64,000 bases of DNA from Azophilus sp965220835 (GTDB lineage: Bacteria; Pseudomonadota; Gammaproteobacteria; Pseudomonadales; Azotimanducaceae), in contig OZ244842.1 of the NCBI GenBank assembly GCA_965220835.1, positions 930,001 through 994,000 on the forward strand. The letters are read 5' to 3'. Made by a program: the position numbers and the translations under genes. Positions 25,955-35,264 of this stretch are shown here, piece after piece (position 1 is the first letter of the stretch; the number at the start of each line of letters is the position of its first letter). The notes beneath the pieces are model-generated. The model saw only the letters and a program-made list of their open reading frames with translations, did no database searches and was not told the DNA's origin.

Positions 25955-26251
25955 TCAGCCGAGGTTCATGCTTTGCGAAAGCACCGCAAAGCCGTTGGTG
26001 GCCTCGAGCCGCTTGCCAACCACCGCTTGGTACTCCTCAGACTCATACCAAGCCTTGGCGGCTTCGGTTGACTCGAACTTCAGAATGACGGTTTGGGGGC
26101 CGGGCGGCGTCCCTTCCATGGTTTCGGCGGCGGCGTCAAAGGCGACCAGTTCGGCGCCATGGGCCTCAATGGTGGGGCCGGCGCCGCCTTGGTACTCACG
26201 GTACAGTGCCGGATCGTTCACGACGTACTGGGCGATGAAATAGGCTGCCAT
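25955..26251 (-). CDS. DUF1330 family protein
   Basis: A 98-residue ferredoxin-like (dimeric alpha/beta barrel) protein. AAYFIAQYVVNDPALYREYQGG and LKFESTEAAKAWYESEEYQAV are the two DUF1330 blocks. Function unknown; members often sit in catabolic operons, as here. A 21-bp-spaced direct repeat (GGATCGGATCAGCCG at 25926 and 25947) covers its stop codon. Confidence 0.88.
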   Translation of the reverse strand: MAAYFIAQYVVNDPALYREYQGGAGPTIEAHGAELVAFDAAAETMEGTPPGPQTVILKFESTEAAKAWYESEEYQAVVGKRLEATNGFAVLSQSMNLG

Positions 26252-26320
26252 GGGCTTCTCCTTGGTATTGAGTGCGGGATTTTCGGTTGATGCTCGTGAT
26301 GCTGCGGATGTTGCGGGCGG

Positions 26321-27553
26321 CTACTTGCTGATCTGGGGCCCGTCCCTCCCGGAAAGCTCCGGCAGCCCTTCGTGGCCGAGATACATCTTGCCGATCTCGG
26401 CGTACAACGGATGCGCCACCCAGCGGTGGGTGGCGCAGCCGTGGGCGTCGCGCAGCTTGCGCTCCAAGGGGCAATCCATGCGCAAGGCCGTCGTGCCGGC
26501 CGCGTTGTGCACGCTGTCCACGACGTGCATGGACGCGTTGGCGGCATGGGTGCAGGCCAGGCGCGCCAGTTTGGTGGTCTCTGGCCCCGGTGCATCGGCC
26601 CCGGCCTCAAGCTCGTCGGTCACGTCGTCCATCGCCTCCATCAGGAAGGCGCGGGCGGCGCGCAATGCCGCTTCGCCTTCGCCCACGCGGTACTGGGCGA
26701 TGGGCTTTTCCCGAAGGGTGGAAGCGGTTAGCAGCGGGATCTTGTCTTGGGCGAGGTCGCAGAAGGCGTCGAGCGCGCCGCGGGCGACGCCGATGGCCAC
26801 TGCGGCCTTGTTGAAAGAGAGCCTTAAGGCCACGGGAATGCGGAACACGGGATTGGGGTAGTGGGCCGGCACCGTGAACAGATCAACCCCGGCCAGGCGT
26901 TCCGGCACCAAGGCGCCGTCGGCGCGCACGTCGTGGCTGCCGGAGCCGCGTAGCCCGGCCATGTGCCAAGTGTCCACAATCTCCCATTCGCTGCGGTTCA
27001 GGAACCACATCTTGAACACGGGATTGCCGTCCTCGCCAAGCACCGGCTCGCCATCCTCCACCACCGGCGCGGCCATGAAGCACCATTCGGCGTTGTGGCA
27101 GCCACTCTGGAAGGTGACCTGCCCGGAAACCCGATAGCTGCCGTCCTTTTGCTTGATGGCGAACGAGAGCTGGGTGCCTGGGCCGCCGCCACCGCACATG
27201 ATGACTTTGGGATTGCCCAGATAGACGTCCTTGGCGATGGCTGGATCCATGCCGCCGGCAGCGATGGCGTTGATCTCCGAACCGATCATGACGTTCCAAG
27301 CCACCGAGCCGTCGATGGCCGCCATGGCCTCCAGCACCTCAATGGTCTCCCGCACGCTGGCGTTCTCGCCGCCGAGTTCGTAAGGCAGCGTGAAGCGGTA
27401 GAAGCCCTCGTCGGTCAGGATGGCCGCGGTCTCCGCCGGCAGGTGGCGAACCTTCTGCGCCTCATCGCCGCCCTCGCGAATCGCATCGGCCAGCCGATAC
27501 ACCCGCTGCAGCGGCGTTTCAGTGAATTCGGTCTGCAAGGACGGCTCTGCCAT
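26321..27553 (-). CDS. Acyl-CoA dehydrogenase-like flavin enzyme
   Basis: A 410-residue protein of the acyl-CoA dehydrogenase fold, closest in style to two-component flavin monooxygenases and DszC/HsaA-type oxygenases. PAETAAILTDEGFYRFTLPYELGG, then AAIDGSVAWNVMIGSEIN, then YRVSGQVTFQSGCHNAEWCF are characteristic. The catalytic Glu of true acyl-CoA dehydrogenases is not evident and the C-terminus has HNAAGTTALRMDCPLERKLRDAHGCATH, with the His-rich motif common in HsaA-like members. It is the first gene of a minus-strand group with DUF1330, aldehyde dehydrogenase and SnoaL-like genes, likely a catabolic pathway. Confidence 0.85.
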   Translation of the reverse strand: MAEPSLQTEFTETPLQRVYRLADAIREGGDEAQKVRHLPAETAAILTDEGFYRFTLPYELGGENASVRETIEVLEAMAAIDGSVAWNVMIGSEINAIAAGGMDPAIAKDVYLGNPKVIMCGGGGPGTQLSFAIKQKDGSYRVSGQVTFQSGCHNAEWCFMAAPVVEDGEPVLGEDGNPVFKMWFLNRSEWEIVDTWHMAGLRGSGSHDVRADGALVPERLAGVDLFTVPAHYPNPVFRIPVALRLSFNKAAVAIGVARGALDAFCDLAQDKIPLLTASTLREKPIAQYRVGEGEAALRAARAFLMEAMDDVTDELEAGADAPGPETTKLARLACTHAANASMHVVDSVHNAAGTTALRMDCPLERKLRDAHGCATHRWVAHPLYAEIGKMYLGHEGLPELSGRDGPQISK

Positions 27554-27720
27554 GGTGGGTTCCCCTTTTCAATCAATTCATATTGTCGAACCACACAGGA
27601 TAGCCGGACAACGCTTCCATTTGAAGGGCCTGGAATGCGTGTCTGCCGAAATCGACGTGATGCCCTCCGGGGTGGCTTCATGGCTTCCGGCCGGCCGGCA
27701 ACCGTTTCTATAATTCGGCA

Positions 27721-29550
27721 GTGAATGCGGACACCATCCAAAGCGCCCAAGCGCTGCTGCGCAGGGTTTACGGCTACCCGGAGTTTCGACCTGGGCAGCT
27801 TGACGTCATCGAGTCCGTGCTTGATGGCCATGATTCGCTGGTGCTGATGCCGACGGGTGGCGGCAAGTCGTTGTGCTACCAGATTCCAGCTATTTTGCGC
27901 CCAGGGGTGGGCATCGTCATTTCGCCGTTGATCGCCTTGATGCAGGACCAAGTGCAGGCCTTGCGCCAGTTTGGGGTGGCGGCGGCGTTCCTCAACTCCA
28001 GCGTGCCCTTTCATGAACAGCGCGAGATCGAGGCAGCGCTCAGGCGCGGCGAGCTGGACCTGCTGTATCTGGCGCCGGAGCGGCTGCTGAGCGAGGAGGC
28101 GGGCACCCTGGAACTGCTGCGCACCTTGGAGGTGGCGCTCATCGCCATTGACGAGGCGCACTGCGTCTCCCAATGGGGGCACGATTTTCGGCAGGACTAC
28201 TTGGGGCTGCATGTGCTGGCGGAGCACTTCCCCGGCGTGCCGCGCATGGCGCTGACGGCCACCGCCGACGTGCGCACCCGGGGGGAGATCATCTCCCGCT
28301 TGGCGCTCAACGAGCCCCGGCGGTTCATCAGCGGTTTCGACCGGCCCAACATTTGCTACCGCGTGCAAGTCAAGGGCAGCCCGGGTGCCAACCTGCAGGC
28401 ATTTCTGGAAGGCCATCGGGACGAGGCCGGCATCGTCTATTGCCTTTCGCGGCGCAAGGTGGAGGAGACGGCGCAGCAACTGCAGAATGCGGGATTCGAC
28501 GCGTTGCCCTATCACGCGGGCCTTTCCAGTGAGCTGCGCCAGCAGCACCAAAACCGCTTTCAGCGCGACGACGCAGTGGTCATTGTCGCCACCGTCGCCT
28601 TCGGCATGGGCATCGACAAGCCGGACGTGCGCTTCGTGGCCCACACCGATTTGCCCAAGAGCGTGGAGGCCTACTATCAGGAAACCGGGCGCGCGGGCCG
28701 CGATGGGCTGCCGGCTGATGCCTGGATGAGCTACGGTCTCCAGGATGTGGTGCGGCTGCGGCAGATGGCGGACCAATCCGAGGCGGACGAGCAGCACAAG
28801 CGCATTGAGCGGTCCCGGCTAGACGCACTGCTCGGCTGGTGCGAGGTCACCCGTTGCCGCAGGGTGGCGCTGCTGTCCTACTTTGGCGAGGACTATGCGG
28901 GGCCGTGCGGCAATTGCGACATCTGCCTCAACCCGCCGAAGACTTGGGACGGCACAGTGGCCGCGCAGAAGTTCCTGTCCTGCGTGCATCGAACCGGCGA
29001 GCGCTTTGGCGCCGCCCACGTGATTGACGTGCTGCGCGGCAAGGACACCGCCAAGGTGCGCCAGCATCGCCACGAACGCCTGTCCACATACGGCATTGGC
29101 GCAGACGTTTCCGACCGCCAGTGGCGCTCCGTGGCCCGCCAAGTGGTGGTGCGCGGCTTCGCCCGCGTGGAGGCGGAGCGCTTCGGTGCCCTGATGCTGA
29201 CCCCGGAGGCCCGGCCCTTGCTGCGCGGCGAGGAGCGCCTTGAACTGCGCGAGGAAGCCCGCATTGGCAAGCCCAAGCGCAACGCCAGCGCGAGTTCGCA
29301 GGCCGACGCGCTCGGTGCTGACGACGAGCCGCTCTGGCAGGCGCTCAAGGCTCGGCGCATGGAATTGGCTGACGAAGCTGGGGTGCCGCCTTACGTCATT
29401 TTCCACGACGCAACGCTCAAGGCGTTTGTGCATGCCCGGCCGGATTCCCAAGCGGCGATGCTGGCCCTGCACGGCGTCGGCGAGACCAAGCTCAAGCGCT
29501 ACGGGGAGGCCATGCTGGAGATCATCGCCCTGCACCCCAGATTGAACTAG
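27721..29550 (+). CDS. recQ: ATP-dependent DNA helicase RecQ
   Basis: 3'-5' DNA helicase for recombination repair. The 609 residues, starting at GTG 27721, include EFRPGQLDVIESVL (RecQ motif 0), Walker A MPTGGGKSLCYQ (43-54), IDEAHCVSQWGHDFR and YYQETGRAGRDG (motif VI). The zinc-binding CRRVALLSYFGED...CGNCDICL comes next, then a winged helix (AKVRQHRHERLSTYG) and a C-terminal HRDC domain. Full length and intact. Confidence 0.97.
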   Translation: MNADTIQSAQALLRRVYGYPEFRPGQLDVIESVLDGHDSLVLMPTGGGKSLCYQIPAILRPGVGIVISPLIALMQDQVQALRQFGVAAAFLNSSVPFHEQREIEAALRRGELDLLYLAPERLLSEEAGTLELLRTLEVALIAIDEAHCVSQWGHDFRQDYLGLHVLAEHFPGVPRMALTATADVRTRGEIISRLALNEPRRFISGFDRPNICYRVQVKGSPGANLQAFLEGHRDEAGIVYCLSRRKVEETAQQLQNAGFDALPYHAGLSSELRQQHQNRFQRDDAVVIVATVAFGMGIDKPDVRFVAHTDLPKSVEAYYQETGRAGRDGLPADAWMSYGLQDVVRLRQMADQSEADEQHKRIERSRLDALLGWCEVTRCRRVALLSYFGEDYAGPCGNCDICLNPPKTWDGTVAAQKFLSCVHRTGERFGAAHVIDVLRGKDTAKVRQHRHERLSTYGIGADVSDRQWRSVARQVVVRGFARVEAERFGALMLTPEARPLLRGEERLELREEARIGKPKRNASASSQADALGADDEPLWQALKARRMELADEAGVPPYVIFHDATLKAFVHARPDSQAAMLALHGVGETKLKRYGEAMLEIIALHPRLN

Positions 29551-29704
29551 CACGGGTGTGGCAACAAAGGCGGCGATGCGCGCGCGGTCAGCGTAGATTG
29601 CATCACCCGCCAGTCTTGAGATTCAGCGCTAGCTCAATAGAATCCAAAGGTGTTTGCGATTTGACTAGCGGCTTGGTGACCTATCCGGGCTTGGCACCGC
29701 CCTG

Positions 29705-31879
29705 TCAGTTCAGTCCGCGCCGCTTGAGCAGCGGCTCAATGCTCGGCTCGCGGCCGGCGAAGGTGCGGAACAGGGTCATGGCATCCCCGCTGCCGCCACG
29801 GGACAGCAGGGTGTCACGGAAATGCTGGCCATTGTCACGGGTCATGCCGCCGTTTGCGCAGAACCAACTCTCGGTGTCGGCGTCCAGCACTTCGCTCCAT
29901 ATGTAGGCGTAGTAGCCCGCCGCGTAGCCGCCCATGATGTGGGAGAAGTAGGGCAGGCGGTAGCGTGGCGGCACGGTGGCCAGGTCGGCGCCCGCAGCGG
30001 CGAGGGCCTCGGCTTCAAAGGCTAGGACGTCTTCGGGTGCTGGCGCCTCCCCCGGCGCGAGCTGGTGCAGGGCCTGGTCGATGATCGAGGCCGCTAGGTA
30101 CTCGGTGGTCGCGTAGCCTTGATTGAATTGCTCAGCGGCTAGCACTCGGTCGAGCAGGTCCTTCGGCATGGGCTCGCCGGTCTCGTGGTGCTTGGCGTAG
30201 TTGGCCAGCACGGCCGGCCAAGTGGCCCACATCTCATTCAGTTGGGACGGGTACTCAACGAAATCCCGGGGAACGTTGGTGCCGGCGAAGGCGGGGTAGT
30301 TTACGTCGGAAAACAGCCCGTGCAGCGCGTGGCCGAACTCGTGGAAGGCGGTGATGACCTCGGTGAAGGTGAGCAGGGTCGGCTCGCCCTCTGGGGGTTC
30401 GGGGATGTTGAGATGGTTGGCAACGACCGGCCGCTTGCCAAGCAGGTTGGATTGGGTGACGTAGTGGCTCATCCAAGCGCCGCCGCGCTTTGACTCGCGG
30501 GCGTAGGCGTCGAAGACGAACAGGCCAAGGGTTGCGCCGTCATGGTCGATGACGTCAAAGACCCGCACGTCCTCGTGGTACACAGGCAGGTCGAAACGCT
30601 CATGGAGATCGATGCCGTAAATTTGGCTGGCGGCAAAGAACAGGCCGTTGAACAGCACGCTCTCCAGCTCCAGATAGGGCCGAAGCTGGGATTCGTCGAA
30701 GTCATAGCGCTCCCGGCGCAGCTTCTCGGCGTAGAAGTCCCAGTCCCAAGCGGCGAGTTCAAAGCCGCCGCCCAGGCTGTCCACTATGGCTTGCAATTCG
30801 CCGGCCTCGCGCCTGGCGTTGGCGACGGCAGGCGGGGTCAGCGATGCCAGCCGCTCGTTCACGGCGAGGACGGTGCCGGCGGTTTCGTCGGCAAGCACAT
30901 AGTCCGCGTGGTTGTCGAAACCCAGCAGTTGGGCCCGCCTTGCGCGCAGTTCGGCGGTGCGGCTGACGATTTCCCGGTTGTCGTAATCGCCACCCCGGCT
31001 GCCGCGTGCCATGGCGCTTTGCAGCAGGCGTTCGCGCAGTGGCCGGTTCTCAAGTTGGGCGAGCAAGGGCTGCTGGGTCGTGTTCAGCAGCGGAATGACA
31101 AACGCTCCGTCCATGCCGCGGGACTCGGCTTCGCCGGCGAGCGTCTCGATTTGCGCATCGCTCAAGCCTTTGAGTTCCTCTCGGCTTTCGACGATGAGGA
31201 ATGAGTCATTCACCTCGCTCAGCACGTTCTGGCTGAAACGGGTCTGCAGTTCGGCCAACTCGATGTTAATGGCCTGCAACGCCTCCTTTTCCGCGGCGGA
31301 CAGCTTGGCACCGGCGCGCACGAACGCACGATGGGTCTCCTCGACCAGGCGCAGCGACTCCGGTTCGAGTTCCAACGTGTCGCGATCGCCGTAAACGGTT
31401 TGGATGCGCCCGAACAGTGCGGCGTTCAAGAAGATGCGGTCTCGGTGCTCGGCGAGCTTGGGCCTGGCTTCGGCTTCTATGTCCTTGAGCGCCTCGTTGG
31501 TGTGCGCCGAGGCCAGCCCGAAAAACACGCTGGCCACTCGATTGAGCGTTTGTCCGGCCAATTCGAGCTGCACCAGGGTGTTCTCGAAGGTCGGTGCCTC
31601 CACTTCCGCGGTGATGTTGTCGATTTCGGCCAGATGCTCCGCCATGCCGGCCTCGAAGGCGGGTAGGAAATGCGCCGGTTCGATGCGGTCGAAAGGCGGA
31701 TACTGCAGATCGAGGGGACTTGGGGTGAGCAATGGGTTTGTTTCGGACATCTGGGCGGCTCGGTCTTCCTCAAGCTGAGTCGGGTTGGAGGAGTCTGGTG
31801 AGCAGGCGGTGAGCACGGCAGCAAGCAGGCCGGCCGAAAGTGCGCAAACGGGTGATCGAACCATGGCAGCGCGCATCAT
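29705..31879 (-). CDS. M3 family oligopeptidase lipoprotein (Dcp-like)
   Basis: Zinc metallopeptidase cleaving short peptides (thimet oligopeptidase/dipeptidyl carboxypeptidase family). From ATG 31879 the 724-residue protein starts with a lipoprotein signal whose lipobox is LTACS, so it is probably anchored to a membrane facing the periplasm. The active site is FHEFGHALHGLFS (HExxH about 513), with the third zinc ligand in PSQLNEMW. YFSHIMGGYAAGYYAYIWS near the C-terminus is characteristic. ATGs at 31876 and 31864 are alternatives; the open extension to 32071 is rejected. 29551-29704 holds nothing recognisable. Confidence 0.9.
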   Translation of the reverse strand: MMRAAMVRSPVCALSAGLLAAVLTACSPDSSNPTQLEEDRAAQMSETNPLLTPSPLDLQYPPFDRIEPAHFLPAFEAGMAEHLAEIDNITAEVEAPTFENTLVQLELAGQTLNRVASVFFGLASAHTNEALKDIEAEARPKLAEHRDRIFLNAALFGRIQTVYGDRDTLELEPESLRLVEETHRAFVRAGAKLSAAEKEALQAINIELAELQTRFSQNVLSEVNDSFLIVESREELKGLSDAQIETLAGEAESRGMDGAFVIPLLNTTQQPLLAQLENRPLRERLLQSAMARGSRGGDYDNREIVSRTAELRARRAQLLGFDNHADYVLADETAGTVLAVNERLASLTPPAVANARREAGELQAIVDSLGGGFELAAWDWDFYAEKLRRERYDFDESQLRPYLELESVLFNGLFFAASQIYGIDLHERFDLPVYHEDVRVFDVIDHDGATLGLFVFDAYARESKRGGAWMSHYVTQSNLLGKRPVVANHLNIPEPPEGEPTLLTFTEVITAFHEFGHALHGLFSDVNYPAFAGTNVPRDFVEYPSQLNEMWATWPAVLANYAKHHETGEPMPKDLLDRVLAAEQFNQGYATTEYLAASIIDQALHQLAPGEAPAPEDVLAFEAEALAAAGADLATVPPRYRLPYFSHIMGGYAAGYYAYIWSEVLDADTESWFCANGGMTRDNGQHFRDTLLSRGGSGDAMTLFRTFAGREPSIEPLLKRRGLN

Positions 31880-31927
31880 ACTTGAGTTTCCGAAGTCCTT
31901 GTACCTGCGTGACCTGATGGTCGCGGC

Positions 31928-31972
31928 GAGCCTTGGTTCGTGCGCAGTTTTGCTGGCGCAAACTCCCGCGTC
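31928..31972. repeat. Degenerate member of the palindromic repeat family
   Basis: CCTTGGTTCGTGCGCAGTTT followed by TGCTGGCGCAAACTCC matches the family layout (GGTTCG box, then AGTTT...AAACT palindrome). It lies between the M3 peptidase start and the exporter operon. Confidence 0.6.
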
Positions 31973-32117
31973 CCTTGAGGGCGGTGGGGTGTGATGCGTT
32001 GCTGAACCTGTGCCCGCGCAGCTTGGCGCAGAGTTCCCCAACTGATGCATGCGGCGGGCGGGCCGGATCAATTCTGTTAGACTCTTAGCTCGCTCACGCC
32101 CTTCAAGGCCTTTGTGA

Positions 32118-33371
32118 ATGGAGCCGCAGCCGGATCAAAAATCGCTGTTGAACCAACTGCGCATCGACCGTGCGGCCCCGTCGCCTTCCACTGCCAAGCC
32201 CCTCAAATGGTTCGTGCTGATCGCTTTGGGGGGCGGAGTCGCCTTCGCCCTTTGGTTTCTCCCGTTTCCGGAGGATGCGCCGCTTTCACCCGTGCCCACG
32301 GCGCTGGCTGAGGCCATTGCGCCGCAAAACCTGGACGCCAGCGTGCTCGATGCCACGGGCTACGTCGTGGCGCGGCGGCAGGCGACGGTCTCCAGCAAGA
32401 CCACCGGCAAGGTGATTGAAGTGCTCATCGAGGAGGGCGTTCGCGTGGAGGCGGGGCAACTGCTGGCCCGTCTTGATGACAGCGTGCCCAAGGCGCAGCG
32501 TGAACTGGCTGCTTCGCAGCTTGAATCGGCGCGGCGCATTCTGCTGGAGGTCGAAGCACAGCTTAAGCAGGGGGAGCTCGACCTGGCCCGCAGCCAGGGC
32601 TTGGCGGAGCGGGAGCTGGTCAGCCAAGCGGACCTCGACCGACATCGCCTGGTCGTTGAGGAAATGACCGCTCGCCTGGATCGCATGCGTCAGGACGCCG
32701 TGGTGGCGGAGCGGGCTTTGGCGGTGCAGCGGCAAATCGTTGAAGACATGCAGATCCGGGCGCCCTTTGCGGGCGTGGTCATCGCCAAGGCGGCACAGCC
32801 CGGTGAAATGATCTCTCCCGTGTCCGCCGGCGGCGGCTACACGCGCACGGGCATCTGCACCATCGTTGACATGGACTCCCTGGAGGTGGAGGTGGACGTC
32901 AACGAGGCCTACATCAATCGGGTCTATCCCGGCCAACCAGTCAGCATCACGCTCAATGCCTATCCGGAAGATGCCTACGCGGCGTCGGTGATTGCCATCA
33001 TTCCCGCTGCAGAGCGCAGCAAGGCCACCGTGCGGGTGCGGGTGGGATTCAATGAGCGCGATGGCCGCGTGCTGCCGGACATGGGCGTACGGGTGGCGTT
33101 TCTGGAAACCGGGGCCAAGCCGGTGGAAGCGCCGGTTGAGGCCGGCGTGCTGGTGCCCAGGGAAGCGGTGGTTGGCCAAGGCGCAAGCAGCTACGTGCTG
33201 GTGGTGACGGACGATGAGGCGCAGCGGCGGCCGATCCGCGTGGACGGCGGGCAAGGCGCCAAGGTGCGGGTGGTGGCCGGCCTTGACGCGGGCGAGCGGG
33301 TCGTGGCCCGTCCGGACCAAAGCCTCTTGGCCAGCATGACCTCTGCGGGCCGCGTCGCTTTGCCGCGCTAG
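32118..33371 (+). CDS. Membrane fusion protein (HlyD/RND-type adaptor) of an ABC exporter
   Basis: Periplasmic adaptor linking an inner-membrane ABC exporter to export. The 417 residues show a short N-terminal cytosolic part, one membrane segment (about 35-52), a biotinyl-lipoyl half-motif (ATVSSKTTGKVIEVLIEEGVRVEAGQLLARLDD), a coiled-coil hairpin (about 125-195), the second half-motif (MQIRAPFAGVVIAKAAQPGEM) and a beta-barrel region. The next three genes encode the ATPase and two FtsX-like permeases, with small gaps or overlaps, so this is one operon. The substrate is unknown. Confidence 0.9.
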   Translation: MEPQPDQKSLLNQLRIDRAAPSPSTAKPLKWFVLIALGGGVAFALWFLPFPEDAPLSPVPTALAEAIAPQNLDASVLDATGYVVARRQATVSSKTTGKVIEVLIEEGVRVEAGQLLARLDDSVPKAQRELAASQLESARRILLEVEAQLKQGELDLARSQGLAERELVSQADLDRHRLVVEEMTARLDRMRQDAVVAERALAVQRQIVEDMQIRAPFAGVVIAKAAQPGEMISPVSAGGGYTRTGICTIVDMDSLEVEVDVNEAYINRVYPGQPVSITLNAYPEDAYAASVIAIIPAAERSKATVRVRVGFNERDGRVLPDMGVRVAFLETGAKPVEAPVEAGVLVPREAVVGQGASSYVLVVTDDEAQRRPIRVDGGQGAKVRVVAGLDAGERVVARPDQSLLASMTSAGRVALPR

Positions 33372-33412
33372 GGGCTAAGGACTCTTTCAAGGATTGCTCA
33401 AAGGAGCGTTGC

Positions 33413-34093
33413 ATGGCGGTGGTGAGCTGCAGGGACGTTGAGAAGACGTTCGTCAAGGGCAAGCAATCGGTGGAGGTGCTGGCCGGCATCAACCTGGAGA
33501 TTGAGGAGGGCGATTTCCTTGCCCTCATGGGGCCTTCCGGGTCGGGCAAGACCACGCTGCTCAACCTGATCGGCGGGCTGGACCATCCCAGCGCCGGCTC
33601 GGTGGTCGTGGGCGGGCAGCCCTTGGCCGAGATGTCCGCCAAGCAGTTGGCCAAGTGGCGCTCGGCCAATGTCGGCTTCATCTTTCAGTTCTACAATCTG
33701 CTGCCGGTGCTGAGCGCCCAGCGCAATGTGGAGCTGCCCCTGCTGTTGACTTCCCTGTCCAGCAAGCAGCGTCAGGCCAACGCCGCCGCGGCGCTGCAAA
33801 TCGTTGGCCTTGCGGACCGGGCCAAGCACAAGCCAGGCGAGCTGTCCGGCGGCCAGCAGCAGCGGGTGGCCATCGCCCGGGCCATCGTGGCCGACCCGGG
33901 TCTGTTGGTGTGCGATGAGCCGACCGGTGACCTCGACCGGGACACTGCCGATGAAATCCTCAAGTTGCTGGAAACGCTGAACGGGGAATACGGCAAGACC
34001 ATCGTCATGGTCACCCATGACCCGAAGGCCGCCGAGCACGCCAGCCAAACGCTGCGCATGGACAAGGGCCTGTTGGTGGAGGACGCGGCATGA
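33413..34093 (+). CDS. ABC transporter ATPase (LolD/MacB-like)
   Basis: Cytoplasmic ATPase of the exporter, 226 residues. Walker A GPSGSGKTT (40-48), Q-loop FIFQFYNLLPVLSA, signature ELSGGQQQRVAIARA (about 140-154), Walker B LLVCDEPTGDLD and the H-loop MVTHDP are all intact. The length fits single-domain LolD-type ATPases that serve FtsX/MacB-like permeases. The stop overlaps the start of the next permease by 4 bases (ATGA). Confidence 0.95.
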   Translation: MAVVSCRDVEKTFVKGKQSVEVLAGINLEIEEGDFLALMGPSGSGKTTLLNLIGGLDHPSAGSVVVGGQPLAEMSAKQLAKWRSANVGFIFQFYNLLPVLSAQRNVELPLLLTSLSSKQRQANAAAALQIVGLADRAKHKPGELSGGQQQRVAIARAIVADPGLLVCDEPTGDLDRDTADEILKLLETLNGEYGKTIVMVTHDPKAAEHASQTLRMDKGLLVEDAA

Positions 34094-35253
34094 GCCGCCT
34101 CGGCTTCCTGTGGGCGAACCTGTTCCGCCGCCCGGTGCGCACCTGGCTGACCCTGGTGTCAGTGATGATCGCCTTCCTGCTGTTCGTCCTGCTGCGCACG
34201 GTCTCCCACTCCTTCTCTGAAGGCGGCGGCTTCGGCGAACCCGGCATCGACCGCTTGGTGGTCTCGCCCAAGTATTCGATCATCGATCCGCTGCCGATCA
34301 GCGCCCTGCAGCAGATTGCGGGGGTGGACGGCGTGCTGGCGGTCACCCATGCCGATTGGTTTGGCGGCATTTACCAAGATGAGGCCAATTTCTTCCCCAA
34401 GTACCCTGTGGATCCCATTCCCCACTTCGAGATGTTCTCGGAGTACCTCATCGACCCACAGCAGTTGGCGGCTTTCGCCAACACCCGCACCGGGGCCGTC
34501 GCGCCGGCGGCGATGGCGGAGAAGTACGGTTGGACCGTGGGCGACAAGATCCCGATCGAGGGCACCATCTACGCCAAAAAGGATGGCAGCCGCAATTGGG
34601 AGTTCGACTTGGTTGGCACCTACGCCGCGCCGAAGGACATGCAGCAGCCCGGCGTGTTTCTGTTCAACTATGACTATTTTGACGAAGCGAGGGAATTCGG
34701 CGAAGGCTCCGTGGGCTGGTTCACCGTGCGCATCGCGGACAGCGAGCGGGCCGCGGAGGTGGCCAACGCCATCGATGCGCTGTTCAATAACTCGCTGAAT
34801 CCCACCCGCACGATCACCGAGGCGGAGCAGGCGCGGCAGTTCATGCAGCAGATCGGCGACATCGAGCTGATGATGACCGGCATTCTCGCCGCCGTGTTTT
34901 TCACCATCCTGCTGCTGACGGGCAACACCATGGCCCAGGCGCTGCGCGAGCGGGTGCCGGAGTTGGCGGTCCTCAAAACCATTGGCTTCACTGACGGCGC
35001 GGTGGCAGCGCTGGTGCTCGGCGAAGCGCTGCTGCTTTGCGCGGTGGGGGCGCTGCTTGGCACGGCGCTGGCAATTGGTGCCGCCTTCATCATTGGCCCA
35101 GGCATGGAGGAGGCCATTGGCGTGTTTGAGGTGAGCGGCTTCACGGCAGCCAGTGCGTTGGGCGTGTCCGCGCTTTTGGGTCTGGTGGTGGGCGCCGTTC
35201 CCGCCCTTGCGGCCCGGCGCTTGAGCATCGTCGATGCGCTGCGTGAAGGCTAG
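34090..35253 (+). CDS. ABC transporter permease, FtsX/MacB-like (first)
   Basis: 387-residue permease with an N-terminal membrane helix (LTLVSVMIAFLLFVLLRTVS), a large periplasmic domain (about 45-260) and three C-terminal helices in an FtsX domain (from IELMMTGILAAVFFTILLLTGNTMAQALRERVPELAVLKTIG). It overlaps the ATPase gene by 4 bases and is followed after 11 bases by a second permease of the same length, suggesting a heterodimer. Confidence 0.9.
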   Translation: MSRLGFLWANLFRRPVRTWLTLVSVMIAFLLFVLLRTVSHSFSEGGGFGEPGIDRLVVSPKYSIIDPLPISALQQIAGVDGVLAVTHADWFGGIYQDEANFFPKYPVDPIPHFEMFSEYLIDPQQLAAFANTRTGAVAPAAMAEKYGWTVGDKIPIEGTIYAKKDGSRNWEFDLVGTYAAPKDMQQPGVFLFNYDYFDEAREFGEGSVGWFTVRIADSERAAEVANAIDALFNNSLNPTRTITEAEQARQFMQQIGDIELMMTGILAAVFFTILLLTGNTMAQALRERVPELAVLKTIGFTDGAVAALVLGEALLLCAVGALLGTALAIGAAFIIGPGMEEAIGVFEVSGFTAASALGVSALLGLVVGAVPALAARRLSIVDALREG

Positions 35254-35264
35254 AGGAACCCCGC

